Origin: Chondrosia reniformis
Lineage: Eukaryota; Porifera; Demospongiae; Chondrillida; Chondrillidae
NCBI GenBank assembly: GCA_947172415.1
Contig: OX359199.1
Span: 2,010,001-2,074,000, forward strand
Length of the DNA: 64,000 nt
Direction of reading: 5' to 3'
Shown piece after piece: positions 23,901 through 35,662 of this stretch (within the stretch, counting starts at the first letter, position 1; each line of letters opens with the position of its first letter). The notes under the pieces were generated by a model. It ran no database searches and was not told the origin of the DNA. It saw nothing but the letters and a program-made list of their open reading frames with translations. Both the position numbers and the translations under genes were made by a program.

Positions 23901-26900
23901 ACATAAAGATGTACAGTATGATATGTACTAAATCTTAAGTTGACTTAAAATACTCACCACCCTGAACTTTGAAACTGAATCCATAACCTTTTCGTGCCCT
24001 CCTCTGATGAGACATACAGCAGCTAATAATTCTAGGACAGTGATAATAGTCCTAAAGAAAGTATCATTAGAGACATTTAATTACTGCTCATAAAATATGC
24101 TATGTATATCAGTGGCGTAGGAAGCATATGAAAAGTTGTGTAAGATCGAAGCAGTGACCTGGAAGACATTTTCTAATTTGAACAAAATGGTGTCTGGCGG
24201 CATATCATGCAAGGCCACTTACTTGATGGTACCAAAAAACATAGCTTCAAAGAGGGACAGGATGGCTTCTGGGTGATGAACTGCAGCCCTAAACCCAAGC
24301 TGAGGAGAAGAATGAATTGCAATACTGATTAAATTTAACATACGTAAGACATATTATAGTGTACATGATGGTGCCGATTATAGTGTGCATGATGGTGCCG
24401 ATTATAGTGTGCATGATGGTGCCGATTATAGTGTGCATGATGGTGCCGATTATAGTGTGTATGATGGTGCCGATTATAGTGTGCATGATGGTGCCGATTA
24501 TAGTGTGCATGATGGTGCCGATTATAGTGTGCATGATGGTGCCGATTATAGTGTGCATGATGGTGCCGATTATAGTGTGCATGATGGTGCCGATTATAGT
24601 GTGCATGATGGTGCCGATTATAGTGTGCATGATGGTGCCGATTATAGTGTGTATGATGGTGCCGATTATAGTGTGTATGATGGTGCTGATTATAGTGTGC
24701 ATGATGGTGCCGATTATAGTGTGCATGATGGTGCCGATTATAGTGTGCATGATGGTGCCGATTATAGTGTGTATGATGGTGCCGATTATAGTGTGCATGA
24801 TGGTGCCGATTATAGTGTGCATGATGGTGCCGATTATAGTGTGTATGATGGTGCCGATTATAGTGTGTATGATGGTGCCGATTATAGTGTGTATGATGGT
24901 GCCGATTATAGTGTGTATGATGGTGCCGATTATAGTGTGCATGATGGTGCCGATTATAGTGTGCATGATGGTGCCGATTATAGTGTGCATGATGGTGCCG
25001 ATTATAGTGTGCATGATGGTACCGATTATAGTGTGTATGATGGTGCCGATTATAGTGTGTATGATGGTGCCGATTATAGTGTGTATGATGGTGCGGATTA
25101 TAGTGTGCATGATGGTGCCGATTATAGTGTGTATGATGGTGCCGATTATAGTGTGCATGATGGTGCCGATTATAGTGTGCATGATGGTGCCGATTATAGT
25201 GTGTATGATGGTGCCGATTATAGTGTGTATGATGGTGCCGATTATAGTGTGCATGATGGTGCCGATTATAGTGTGCATGATGGTGCCGATTATAGTGTGC
25301 ATGATGGTGCCGATTATAGTGTGCATGATGGTGCCGATTATAGTGTGCATGATGGTGCCGATTATAGTGTGCATGATGGTGCCGATTATAGTGTGCATGA
25401 TGGTGCCGATTATAGTGTGCATGATGGTGCCGATTATAGTGTGTATGATGGTGCCGATTATAGTGTGCATGATGGTGCCGATTATAGTGTGCATGATGGT
25501 GCCGATTATAGTGTGCATGATGGTGCCGATTATAGTGTGCATGATGGTGCCGATTATAGTGTGCATGATGGTGCCGATTATAGTGTGCATGATGGTGCCG
25601 ATTATAGTGTGCATGATGGTGCCGATTATAGTGTGTATGATGGTGCCGATTATAGTGTGTATGATGGTGCCGATTATAGTGTGCATGATGGTGCCGATTA
25701 TAGTGTGTATGATGGTGCCGATTATAGTGTGCATGATGGTGCCGATTTATAGTGTGCATGATGGTGCCGATTATAGTGTGCATGATGGTGCCGATTATAG
25801 TGTGCATGATGGTGCCGATTATAGTGTGCATGATGGTGCCGATTATAGTGTGTATGATGGTGCCGATTATAGTGTGCATGATGGTGCCGATTATAGTGTG
25901 CATGATGGTGCCGATTATAGTGTGCATGATGGTGCCGATTATAGTGTGTATGATGGTGCCGATTATAGTGTGCATGATGGTGCCGATTATAGTGTGTATG
26001 ATGGTGCCGATTATAGTGTGCATGATGGTGCCGATTATGGTGTGTTTGATGGTGCCGATTATAGTGTGCATGATGGTTCCGATTATAGTGTGCATGATGG
26101 TGCCGATTATAGTATGTATGATGGTGCTGATTATAGTGTGCATGATGGTGCCGATTATAGTGTGTATGATGGTGCCGATTATAGTGTGCATGATGGTGCC
26201 GATTATAGTGTGCATGATGGTGCTGATTATGCATTAAGTGCTTGCATATTCAGAATTTAAGACTCATCTCAAACTACATGCATACTTTAATATGATAGTT
26301 ACGAAAACAAGACTAAAACTTACAGATGTGTTCATAACTGCTTTCACGCAAAGTACACAAATATGAAGATCATTATCAGCACCATCACTGCGCATGAGCC
26401 GTCCTTTATGAATTTCAGGAGTCTGTTTGATGCTAAAGTACATATACAAATAACAAGAACAGGTAACTGGACAAACCTAGTATAGTTATCAGTGACTGCA
26501 GGATTTTCTTTATATTGTAAATCATAAAGGTGATGGTTTGGGGCATGTCATTTGCATTTTAACTTTTTGAAGTCAATTAACTATAGAATTCAATCTATAA
26601 GCATGTACGTACGTACCTACATATATTAAGTATACATAGTCAAAACACCATTTTCCTACATGTACTCCCATTCTACAGTAAAACACCTATAGCTATAAAC
26701 AACCTCTACATCTATCCCCAAGTATATTAAATGACATTCATGAATAATCAAAGTGATAATCAAACCACAAGTCATCAATGCATCATGAACATAAAAGAAG
26801 GAATTGCTTGGAATCAAACCCAGGACAGCTGGTTATGACTACCACTGAGCTACACAAATACTCCGTTCATGTTTCCCCTCTTATTCTAACTACAAAGTGG

Positions 26901-28423
26901 GTGATTAGTTGTCCATTGATCAGAACAAGGTGATAATCAGGTGTCTAGCCCATTTCCAGTGGGAGAGGCCATCTTAACCAATTAGTCAATAGCCACCTTC
27001 AACCAGGGGAGAGCTGGTTAAATTCATGAATAGCCAAAGTTATAATCGAGCCACAAGGTAATCATTCTCAAACATCATGCATTTGACCATTTCTCCATTT
27101 CTAGCTCACAATTCAGATTCAACTTTGTATCGGTACTGAACAAACTGGACCAGTGTCTCAAGACCATTATACTTGTCACTCAAAAAGCTTGCTACCCAAG
27201 GAACTCCATTGGTCCTCAAGGAAGTGTTTAAACTTCTTAGGCTTATCATGAAGCTTTCTTCTGTGGCTCTTTTTCGAGCTTTCTAAGAATGAAAAACATA
27301 AAACAAATCACTATATAGTATATCATTGATTACTAGTAGAGATAGCACTCATGGTGCATGCTTCTACTGCCAGCCCTATAACCTAAGAATCTCAACTCTT
27401 ATCAAAAATCATGTCTTTAGTAAGGCAAACATGATTCTTGCAGTGGTACACACCAACAAACTTGTCCCACTGTAGCTAGTTACTATCATCCTAGCTATTA
27501 CCATCCTCTATTTATAGAATATTATAAGAATATATATATAGAATAATTTTGTACTTTTTCTATTTTAGTAAATTCTTGTGACCTCTTAGAATTAAACTTT
27601 TTGGTTTGAAGTCAAAAAGAAGCTATTTCATAGTCTATGTATACTGTCAGGACAACTTCAAGTCTTTCTGTATAAGACTCTCTGTTTGATAAATACCCAC
27701 CCATACACACTGCCAAATCAACTTTTGCCTTATGCCTTCATTGTCTTATGTGCTTAGTGGTTGCTGAAGGAATGCAGAGGAAGGTTGGAGTACATATTTA
27801 AAATGCCAGACATATAAACCATATAGAATTCACGTCAATCCCCTAAATTAGACTTTGGGTTATCGGGCACATTCCTTCACAGCTACGCAGTAATCCTATA
27901 AGGGTCAAACATTAACTAGACCGTGGAGAATATCCATATACATGGATTGCACTACTCAAATACAACAAAATTGTAAATCATTACCTTGTAGTCCTTTCCC
28001 GTATCTATAACGTGCTTAAGTTTATCTAGGTACTCCTTGGGGTCCCGAATTGGTTCCGTTTTACTTTGAATCATAATCCACTTCTTGTCTACCGTAAGAC
28101 TTAAGAGCCCTTTTCGTCCTTCTACCGTCAAATCCATGGTTTTCTACATTATCCAAAAGAAATATATTGAAAAACACTCCAAGCTAAGGCGGAGATCCGA
28201 TGTGTAATAGACACCGAATCGATCGAATGGATTACAATAGGTCTCTACGATATTCAATACAGTAATAGGATAAGCAAGCCGACTTATATTAGGAGGCAAG
28301 GCTTACGACTAGATCTTCAAATCTCTTCTCGACCTCCTCCTGAAGTGGCATTGGTTCGTCAATTCGTCGGCTCTGCGCCGGAGACTGATCCTGAGAAGTT
28401 TTCCTTCGAAAGGATATGCTCAT
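17989..28423 (-). CDS. FMNL: Formin of the FMNL (formin-like) class, 19 exons, 1,014 aa
   Basis: Exons are 28307-28423, 27985-28143, 27110-27282, 26324-26432, 24223-24299, 23958-24051, 23682-23759, 23392-23589, 23206-23323, 22952-23121, 21716-22280, 20542-20669, 20412-20489, 20095-20181, 19853-20002, 19651-19780, 18857-19122, 18237-18414 and 17989-18158. The 3,045 nt are in frame throughout. The N-terminal GTPase-binding/FH3 region includes DEPMPLQEEVEKRFEDLV, HICVLCVKAVMN and LELLAAVCLIRGGHE. A short coiled segment and a modest FH1 (runs of PPPP near 22030-22150) follow. A complete FH2 then includes LPQMNWTALPASKV, LTLGNYMNSSRRGPVYGFK and FFGEDPKTVQPGPFF. The tail EEGTIDKIIDDL resembles a DAD. 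FMNL proteins nucleate and elongate unbranched actin downstream of Rho-family GTPases. FH1 is shorter than in vertebrates and no N-terminal MG myristoylation site is present. Confidence 0.95.
20725..20770 (+). ncRNA. Degenerate hammerhead-like motif in FMNL intron 11
   Basis: CTGATGA (20733-20739), a CCT-TTGC-AGG mini-stem, then GAAAC (20753-20757) and GTC. The core boxes are intact but helix I pairs only 2 bp (GA/TC), so activity is doubtful. It is antisense to the formin gene. Confidence 0.4.
21334..21700. mobile_element. ~365-bp pogo/Tigger-like MITE in FMNL intron 11
   Basis: TACAGTACTTCCTTGGTTAT at the left faces ATAACCGAGGAAGTACTGTA at the right, with TA at both borders as expected for Tc1/mariner-pogo insertions. 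No transposase is encoded. Confidence 0.7.
22565..22776. mobile_element. Copy of the ~200-bp TACnGTATnGC MITE in FMNL intron 10
   Basis: Ends TACCGTATATCTGGAAATAT and TTGATATTTTCTGGCTATA match the inverted ends of the element at 5161-5360. Confidence 0.55.
24356..26240. repeat. 24-bp minisatellite (~78 copies) filling FMNL intron 4
   Basis: The + strand unit reads GATTATAGTGTGCATGATGG plus TGCC; the main variant has GTGTAT for GTGCAT. One extra T at about 25747 shifts the phase. Because 24 is a multiple of 3 and the unit lacks stops in most frames, long ORFs appear on both strands, but the array lies between formin exons 26324-26432 and 24223-24299 and is intronic. Confidence 0.97.
26810..26852 (-). 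repeat. tRNA-derived SINE-like pol III promoter boxes in FMNL intron 3
   Basis: On the minus strand an A-box-like TAGCTCAGTGGTAG (26852-26839) is followed by a B-box-like GGGTTTGATTCC (26821-26810). No acceptor stem pairs around them and the spacing is too short for a tRNA, so it is a SINE or tRNA relic. CCCATTTCCAGTGGGAG at about 26949 is another dispersed word, shared with 36.68 and 40.53 kb. Confidence 0.4.
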
Positions 28424-30139
28424 TATTTTGTTAGTTTTGGATAATCTATTTCAAGTTCACCGCATGTACTATAGTCACTTCTACACTACGAACAGTAGAT
28501 TTATGCATACGACACTTATTAATAAACAAGCCCTATATAGTCATGTTTATCGACCCATCTGCAAAGTATATCACGTGACATTATCGAGTCCCAAAACCGT
28601 TTGCCAATCTAAATATTAAAACTTTTGAATGATAACTAATTGACTGCTTATACTTATGAAAAAATAGCGACTAAATTGTCTTTTAAGGGTTAACTTGTCG
28701 CTTAATCAAGGTTTACGACCCGGTCCGATTTGGGTGTGTTTTTGCGAGTTTTAACGTTGTTTCCGCGCCCACCACCTTGCCATAGATACGTTTGCGAGTG
28801 GGAACATAGACGAAGAAGATTAACTATTTCATGGCGTAATATAACCAATATCTGGTAATTGTAACTGCATTGATATAAGATATATTTGGTTTGAGTTGGG
28901 GGTTGATAGTGGCTTCCCCTTGATTAATTAAAGACTGATGTTTATATATTTAATAAAATAGTGTCATTTGACTGTGCACTTATGTCAGCACTTTTCTTAT
29001 GATAACTGATTAGCTTACCTGGTGGTATCAAGGTCCACTGAAGTTACCAATTGTTATTTGATATGAGGTGATCTTTACATGTTTCGTTGTTTATGAGACT
29101 AATTGAAATGATGTACAGTTAAAAAACTGGTAATAGAGGTAAATATATTAATAAAAACACTCTAATGTAGGCCTAAATGATATACTATATGTATTTAGTT
29201 CCACTACCTCTATGGAGACAATTTACTGATTATTAGCTGAGAAAAATGAATCGAGTTTTATAATGTAATTTGTATAAGTTAAGTTAATTAAGAGAGAAAT
29301 AGAGAGCTTAAGATCTAAGGAATTTCCAGAAAGACTTACAGAATGAATTCCCATGCAGAAGCAGCTATAAACATTTTGAAATCTAGTTTTATGTAGTATA
29401 TGTACTGACTGTCTCTGGATCAGCCATAATTTTGATACTATCAGTAAGACCCTTGGCCCAGTGGAGAAAGGAATATAGGAACTGGATCCTCTTCCACAGC
29501 TGTATAGGATTACTAAAGCCTCCAGTTATAACTTAGTAAGACAAGTAAAGGATAAATTAAGGGTTGTATATATGGTAAAGGATTTACTATTGCTGCAGTC
29601 ATTTTACTCTCAATGAATGCAATTATCTTTCTTTGTATAATTTTGGTAATTTATTCCTAAGGCTATATGCCCATCTCGATATGCCCATCTCGATATGCCC
29701 ATCTTGATGTTCGATATTTCTTTGAGCAACCAGACTATATCAATTTGTCTGGATAACTATTATGTTACACTAATGCAGACAAAATGACACTGACAATACA
29801 TGTTTGGGTGATTACAGAAACTCAAGAAGCTAGGTTTAACTTCTATAAGAAACTTTCAAAGTAAATTAATTTTAGTTAGAGAGTAGAATTACTGTAGGGA
29901 AATCCCTTTTGTCAGTCAATGATTGTGGCTACTGCTCAATAGTCCAATCATGCGGTTTCTCAACATTTTATGTAACCATACACATGTTTTAACCTATGTA
30001 CCACCGATCTTTAAGCTGTCCTATAATAGCATTACCCGCTAATCATGTCTAGACAGTTAAATATGGTTCATAGTGGGCTATTAATGAAGTTGTATATACA
30101 TGTACCTGTCTTTTAGATTCATGACAGACACAGTGTAAA
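28424..30139. other. Intergenic region between head-to-head FMNL and FUZ
   Basis: It must hold both promoters, but no core element is convincing. A GGAATTCCCAGAAA-family fragment lies at 29320-29520, and a short triplication (ATGCCCATCTCGAT) at about 29667-29710. A TTTTAG before 30120 hints at a non-coding first FUZ exon. Confidence 0.45.
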
Positions 30140-33100
30140 ATGTTGGCTTTGTTAATTATTGATCTTAAAACTTCAATGCCTCTGTTAAACAGACAGTATG
30201 ATGGAAATGAATTCAAAGAGGTATGTCAGTGTATGTACATATACTCTTTCAAAGTGTTATATGTGTACGTACATAACGTATGTATGTAGTATTTTGGTTT
30301 TCATTCAATTTTTCATTCATTTAGTTGCCTTTTCCAGTTGTTGGTGTCCTCTCAAGTGTTCAGCTCTTTTGTGATAGCAAGTCTGCGGAGTTGCTACAGA
30401 ATGATACCAAGACAAGTTCAACATTATGGAAAGTCTATGCAGAAAGGTCTGTTTCCTCATCTAATGATCTCCTCATGCTATAGATATGTACCTTTGTACA
30501 CAGAGTATATATGAATTTATGTTTAGTTTGAAAATAATTGTGATAGAGACTCACTCACACACAAAGGAATGGATGGAGAGGTTGCTTGACAGAATATATA
30601 ATTCATTGGTATGTTTTATGACTTGAAATATCTGTATATGATGTCCAAAACTAAAGTAAGTGTTACACTGATTAGGTGTTTATTATTGGATTGGGATCTC
30701 TTATTAATCCAGTCAGCATCCAGCAACTCAAGTGGCAAATGCAGGTATGCAATAGGAAAATATGCATGTAGGTATATGTAAGAAATGCTTTACAGTATGT
30801 TGACTTGCTAGATTATTATTTGCACTGCTTGTTGTAATTGTGGATTTTCATATTATAAGATTTATTCTCAAGTATATGGGATGTATGTAGTTTATTATGC
30901 AAAATGGTTGTTTAATCTTTTTGCTTAACCAAAAAGGATCGATGGTAGAATATGTACTTTCTGAGGGCCTAATAAAATCACTGACCTATTTTCAGTGGAT
31001 TATTGTGTTTTACCTAATTCATCATTTATGTATATGTACATGTAATTACGATGTTTTATAATGTATGACAGTACTCCTCATATGTACCAACAGCCCTTCT
31101 AAAAGACACCCCTAACTACGAACTTCTACGCAATATGTGAAACTCATTGGGTACTCATTGACACCTAGCTTCACCAAGTTTTAGTGACAGATGTTCAAAA
31201 GTGTTCTGTAGTGTCGTTGCTTGTGTATGTATAAGTCAGGACATATGATATTGATATACCAGTTCTTCTATCCCTTCCAATACCTGCCGGTGACTTTTAT
31301 TTCTTGTGCTCTGTAGAGTTGCATTCCTCTCATTGATAGCATATTAAATAGAGAAGTTGTTCTTCATTCACAATATACTGATACCCATGACATGTGCACA
31401 TTTCCAGATACAGATGTTTTGAAGGTAAATAGCCAGTTATATATAGATTGTCCAATCAATTGGTAATAAGGTCATACATATGTACGTACATATGTGCTGT
31501 TAAGTTAAATTGACAACCATAATTTTTATTGCATTTCAGGACTGTATAATTGCATTTTCTGAGAAATTTAGAACCAGCTATGCTTGCTTGCTTGTAGATA
31601 GAAGGATCTGTATTGCTACAGACAACTGGTAGGTATGGTATATATCCATATACGTATACAGTGGAACCTCCTATAACGGACTCCCCGAATAGCGTAAATC
31701 TCTCTACTACAGACATTTTTCTGTGGCCCGAATAGTTGTCATAGGATTCCATACTTACGTAACCTCCAAATAACGAAACCTCTATATCCCGTATAACGAA
31801 CACTAAGTTACCACTTTGCGTATTAACAGTAGTAAAGTCAAACAAGTTTGAACACTTTTTTGGCAGGATCTAACCTTCTATGGTATCTTGTTTTCTTTAG
31901 CATAACATTATATACTATTATTGTAGTAACTGTTATAATAGTTTTACATGGTTTATCATTATATATAGCCTTTATAAAACTGTCATTTTAGTTGAGTGTT
32001 AATCATATATATTCATATTTACATATTCATTGGCTTCAGTGAAAACCTCTGAATAGTGGAAACCTCTGTATAACATCCTTTCTTTCAGTTCCCAAAGTGT
32101 CTGTTATAGAGAGGTTCCACTGTATATGAATGTATTCATCTACAGGCTTTATAGGACAAAATGATTTATGTTTTATAGGCTAAACTTAAAGCCACTGGAA
32201 ACTGGTTTAATTTGTCATTTTGTTGGCAGTTGTGTCCTTCAGGAAGCAAAAGTTTCTGACATTCCTGTGTATCTGCCCTTAACAAGCAGCTCTGTTGGTC
32301 AACGTTTGATAGTTTTGAATTTGTGCCAAAAGTGCCAGTTGGTTCTTCTTCTTGGCGGGGATGTAGAACTGCAGGATTTGATTTTCCATACAAAGCGATA
32401 TTTGGGTGTTGTAGAGGATCGTTTGAAAGCACTAAAAGAATTGGTATCTCTACCCTTTAGTAGTGTAATGGTCAGTTTGTGTCTTTACATTTTTTGTTTC
32501 TAGTTTTCTCTTTAAACCTTTTTGGAAACTACGTACGTATATGCAGTATATCAGCAAGTCTATATATAATTTAATACTAATACACATACAGATTTTATAT
32601 ACGTATATGGCCCAGCAGTGGAACAGAAGAATAAAGAGAAGACTCTTGTATATCCTCATTCCAAAGGTCTAACTAGGTTTAGTTTCCTATAAGCCTTTTA
32701 CTGTAGAATACTATGTATAAGACTTTAGATTACTCATACATATTTGTAGCCTTTAATAAGTCAGTGTGCTGTAAGAGGTTGCCTGTTAGTTGATAGAGTC
32801 AAGTTGCAGTCTACTTTTTATGTCTCTGAAATGACTGAGAGTGAGGAAGGAAAAGGTACACAACATCTAAATGACCAACAATCTTAATATGTATATATAT
32901 GTATATACTCTATATAGTATTCCTAACAGTTTGCTCTGTGGAATTGATTAGATATATACCTATCCATAAGATAACCTACCCCAAAATGCCCATATGTACA
33001 GCATCACATTTAAAGTTTCCAACAAAATATGCAGTCGATATAGCGTATATGTACGTATATACATATAAGGTGTTGGTGTATGTCCTCTTTTAAATCGTGA

Positions 33101-33233
33101 GAAGTATCACCAGTAGTCTCTTTTTTCACGTGATTCGTCTGACAATGAAGTAAAGAGCACTCTCTTGTATTTTTTGGAAACAACTTCAACTGCACCAAGC
33201 TCTTATAATGATGACGGCAAAGGTGAGTCTTGA
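30140..33233 (+). CDS. FUZ: FUZ (fuzzy) orthologue, CPLANE planar-polarity effector, C-terminal end uncertain
   Basis: Exons are 30140-30220, 30325-30446, 30527-30608, 30676-30744, 31317-31424, 31540-31628, 32179-32470, 32750-32855 and 33151-33222, about 340 codons. The start MLALLIIDLKTSMPL matches the first longin strand of FUZ. LPFPVVGVLSSVQLF, STLWKVYAE, KEWMERLLDRIY and LLVDRRICIATDNW follow the vertebrate order. FUZ works with INTU and WDPCP as a Rab23-activating CPLANE complex in ciliogenesis. Vertebrate FUZ has ~418 residues, so about 70 C-terminal residues are missing. The frame at 33222 either uses GTGAGT as a donor to an unseen exon or terminates at TGA 33231-33233. The acceptor of the last exon (33150) is chosen for phase; a nearby alternative would need a one-base change in a T run. 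Confidence 0.85.
31657..32124. mobile_element. ~470-bp MITE with TACAGTGGAACCTC ends in FUZ intron 6
   Basis: The left TACAGTGGAACCTC and right GAGGTTCCACTGTA are exact reverse complements with TA borders, as in pogo/mariner MITEs. A related 179-bp copy is at 44066-44244. Confidence 0.75.
32605..32705 (+). repeat. GGAATTCCCAGAAA-family 3' fragment in FUZ intron 7
   Basis: GGCCCAGCAGTGGAACAGAA, GAGAAGACTCTTGTATATCC and CCTATAAGCCTTTTACTGTA match the second half of the copy at 4890-5035. Confidence 0.5.
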
Positions 33234-33286
33234 AACAGCATTAATGTCTTGGATTGCATTCAATATATATATATATACAGGTAGTA

Positions 33287-33395
33287 GTTATAACCCACTT
33301 CCGAGGGCTGCAGGCAAAATACAATACGAGGCCGAGGCGAAGCCGAGGCCGAGTAATTGTATTTTGCCGGAAGCCCGAGGTAGCGGGTTATAACT
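33287..33395. repeat. GC-rich foldback just after FUZ exon 9
   Basis: AGTTATAACCCACTTCCGAG faces CGAGGTAGCGGGTTATAACT, pairing across a GAGGCCGAGGC-rich centre. It looks like a transposon end and may explain the loss or displacement of the last FUZ exon. Confidence 0.55.
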
Positions 33396-33457
33396 AATTT
33401 GTACTCCTTTGCCATGGCAGCAGGACACCTTGCGTTATAATTTTATTTAGCGGGAAA

Positions 33458-33652
33458 ATGGACAAGGAGAATAGCGAACCAAGAAGGAAGCGTTTGAAGC
33501 TCGTTAAGAACCCAGCTATTACGTATAAATACTTACCATCAGCAACTGCGGCCGTATCCCCTAGCAAGCGTTTCGGGCACGCATCCGCGGAAGACTTATC
33601 CTACCTAGCTGAGAAGCAGAACAACAAACTGCTGTTTTCACTATTTGAATGA
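33458..33652 (+). CDS. Small basic ORF, possible N-terminal exon of a transposon-derived protein
   Basis: It encodes 64 residues: MDKENSEPRRKRLKL, a lysine/arginine patch that could be a nuclear signal, then SKRFGHASAEDLSYLAEKQN, reminiscent of the start of Crypton-derived (QRICH1/ZMYM-like) proteins. It lies directly downstream of the foldback at 33287-33395. No recombinase exon is seen. Low-confidence call; it may be non-coding. Confidence 0.25.
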   Translation: MDKENSEPRRKRLKLVKNPAITYKYLPSATAAVSPSKRFGHASAEDLSYLAEKQNNKLLFSLFE

Positions 33653-33847
33653 CCTTTTTCCTTGCTGTACTAGTGTATTTCTATTATGCAGTGTTGTGTT
33701 CTAATTGAAAGCCACAACTTCCTGTTGATATTACTCTCCTTGCATGGGATTTATTACCCCTACTGATACTGTCCGTTGCCATGGTAATGGGGTACAATAC
33801 AAGTTACAATATACTAAGGTAATCTATAATATAATATAAATAAATAA

Positions 33848-35662
33848 ATAAATAATTCATATGGCTCCAAGAAAGGACCTAGAAACAAAATGGGCATATC
33901 ATCATAAAGTTTAGGGTATAAAACTCATTTTAAATTAAGGGATTTTTCATTTAGGCCTCCGTTTGTTAGAAAACAGAGGGCAAAGTCTGCATATAAAATG
34001 CCATAGGACTATAGAAAACCTATAGGAAATTTATATTGAAACCAAGTGTTATATTCATAAAAATTTTCAATTGGTCAGATCACTTTGAAACTAACATATA
34101 TCATGGTACATGTCTATGACAAACATCTGGCGAAATTTTGTTTAATTAAAATTGCAAAATAATCGAGATATAATGAAGAATTCAAGGTTATGATTGTGCA
34201 ATCTGGTGATGTATTATGATGTTTTTCTAATGCGTCACCGACACCCTCGTATGTCGCTCCGTACATGCACATGGTTGTGAATCTGTGATGTTGCGAAAAC
34301 GTCACCGCCTCGTTGCTAAAGAAGATTATCCTTCGAGAATGGCTATGACAAGTCGACGCTCTCCTACGAGAAGGAGCTACCGAACAGGCGAGTTGTAGCG
34401 AAGGTTAGATAAAGTGTTTTTGTATATGTTCCCGTCAAGTTTGAGGCAGAGTTGTTCCTATATTGATGCGAAAGACTGGATTCGTTTGGTCGACCGTATT
34501 ACTTTGGTAATTTAAGCTCTGTCTTCTTTTCTTACGTTATCTGTTAATGTTTTTACTTGTCCATGTGGAGTGTTTGTTGCGATCATTACGAGAATAAAGC
34601 TTTGTTGAGTGTCAGCAACATGAATTTACTAATTTCCTATTTATACTGAATTGTATTCCCACTCCTCATATATTGCTGATGCATGAAGACCTCTGGGTCG
34701 AAACGTCCAGAATTAGTAAATTCATATTGCTGACTTTCAACTAGGCTTTATTCTTATCCATGTTAGTACGTTTTCCATGTGTACTACATACAGTAACGAA
34801 ATTGTTTTTAGCGAATGTCTATAAGTATAGTGAAATACTTTGTTAGCTAATTACACTCAAGTACACTACACAGTGCAAGTTACTAGCAAATATATAAAAT
34901 ATTAAATTACAATCAAGTACTACACAGTACAAGTTACAAATTTAAGAGATCCAAGTGACTATGTAATATTAAAATTACAATCAAGTACTAGCTACACAGT
35001 GCAAATTACAAATTTAAAGAGATCCAAGTGACCCCTAGGATAATCAGTATTTTAAACAGTACAAGACTTTAGTCACACTAGTACTGTTGCAGGCTTTGAA
35101 ATCCTCAACTACTGCATAGAGAGTAGTAGTTGATACAGATCATCCAATTGCAAGGTAGAACACATGGCCTACCAATTACCTTTTCACACCTTAGTATAGA
35201 CTGAAGATGATGCATCTGCATGCCATATATCAACAAAGGCTTCAGTATTAAAGGGGTCTCAGCTAATAACCACAGCAGATTTGATTTGCCTTGTGAGGGA
35301 GCTAAGAACACCGACGGTTGGTTGCATGCATTGGCATAATCAACAGGGTTAGAGACCATTTTGTAACTTGTACACAAGGGACATCATATACGTATATAAA
35401 GGCCTTGGTTGATGTTGATTTCACAGTTATCTGACAAATTGAAATTTTTTATCAATATAACACATTGTTTGCATATAAATTTCCCATAGGTTTTCTATAG
35501 TCCTATGGCCTTTTATATGCAGACTTTGTCCTCTGTTTTCTAACAAACGGAGGCCTAAATTAAAAATCCCTTAATTTAAAATGAGTTTTATACCCTAAAC
35601 TTTATGATGATATGCCCATTTTGTTTCTAGGTCCTTTCTTGGAGCCATATGAATTATTTAAT
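33848..35662. mobile_element. ~1.8-kb element with ~190-bp terminal inverted repeats
   Basis: 33848-34037 (AATTCATATGGCTCCAAGAA onward to CTATAGAAAACCTATAGG) is inverted at 35472-35662. AT-rich (TAAA)n/(TTAA)n borders flank both sides. The 1.4-kb interior has no transposase ORF but contains a hammerhead-like hairpin (34608-34727) and three diverged tandem copies of ACAATCAAGTACTA...GAGATCCAAGTGAC at 34850-35040. Confidence 0.75.
34608..34727 (+). ncRNA. Hammerhead-like hairpin inside the 1.8-kb element
   Basis: GTCAGCAACATGAATTTACT at the left pairs with AGTAAATTCATATTGCTGAC at the right. Between them lie CTGATG-CATGA (core with a 3-nt insertion), GACC-TCT-GGGTC, GAAAC and GTC. The long pairing would be an extended helix I. 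The insertion in the core makes it a likely decayed ribozyme. Confidence 0.5.

Noticed and set aside
24289-26260. ORFs of 450-630 codons on both strands (HDGADYSV, MVPIIVCM, HTIIGTIM, NRHHHAHY repeats)
   Set aside because: They are artefacts of a 24-bp minisatellite inside a formin intron; the flanking formin exons splice across it and no independent start or domain exists.
26800-26870. tRNA gene on the minus strand
   Set aside because: A- and B-box-like words are present, but the spacing is about 12 nt too short and no acceptor or anticodon stem forms; called a SINE-like relic.
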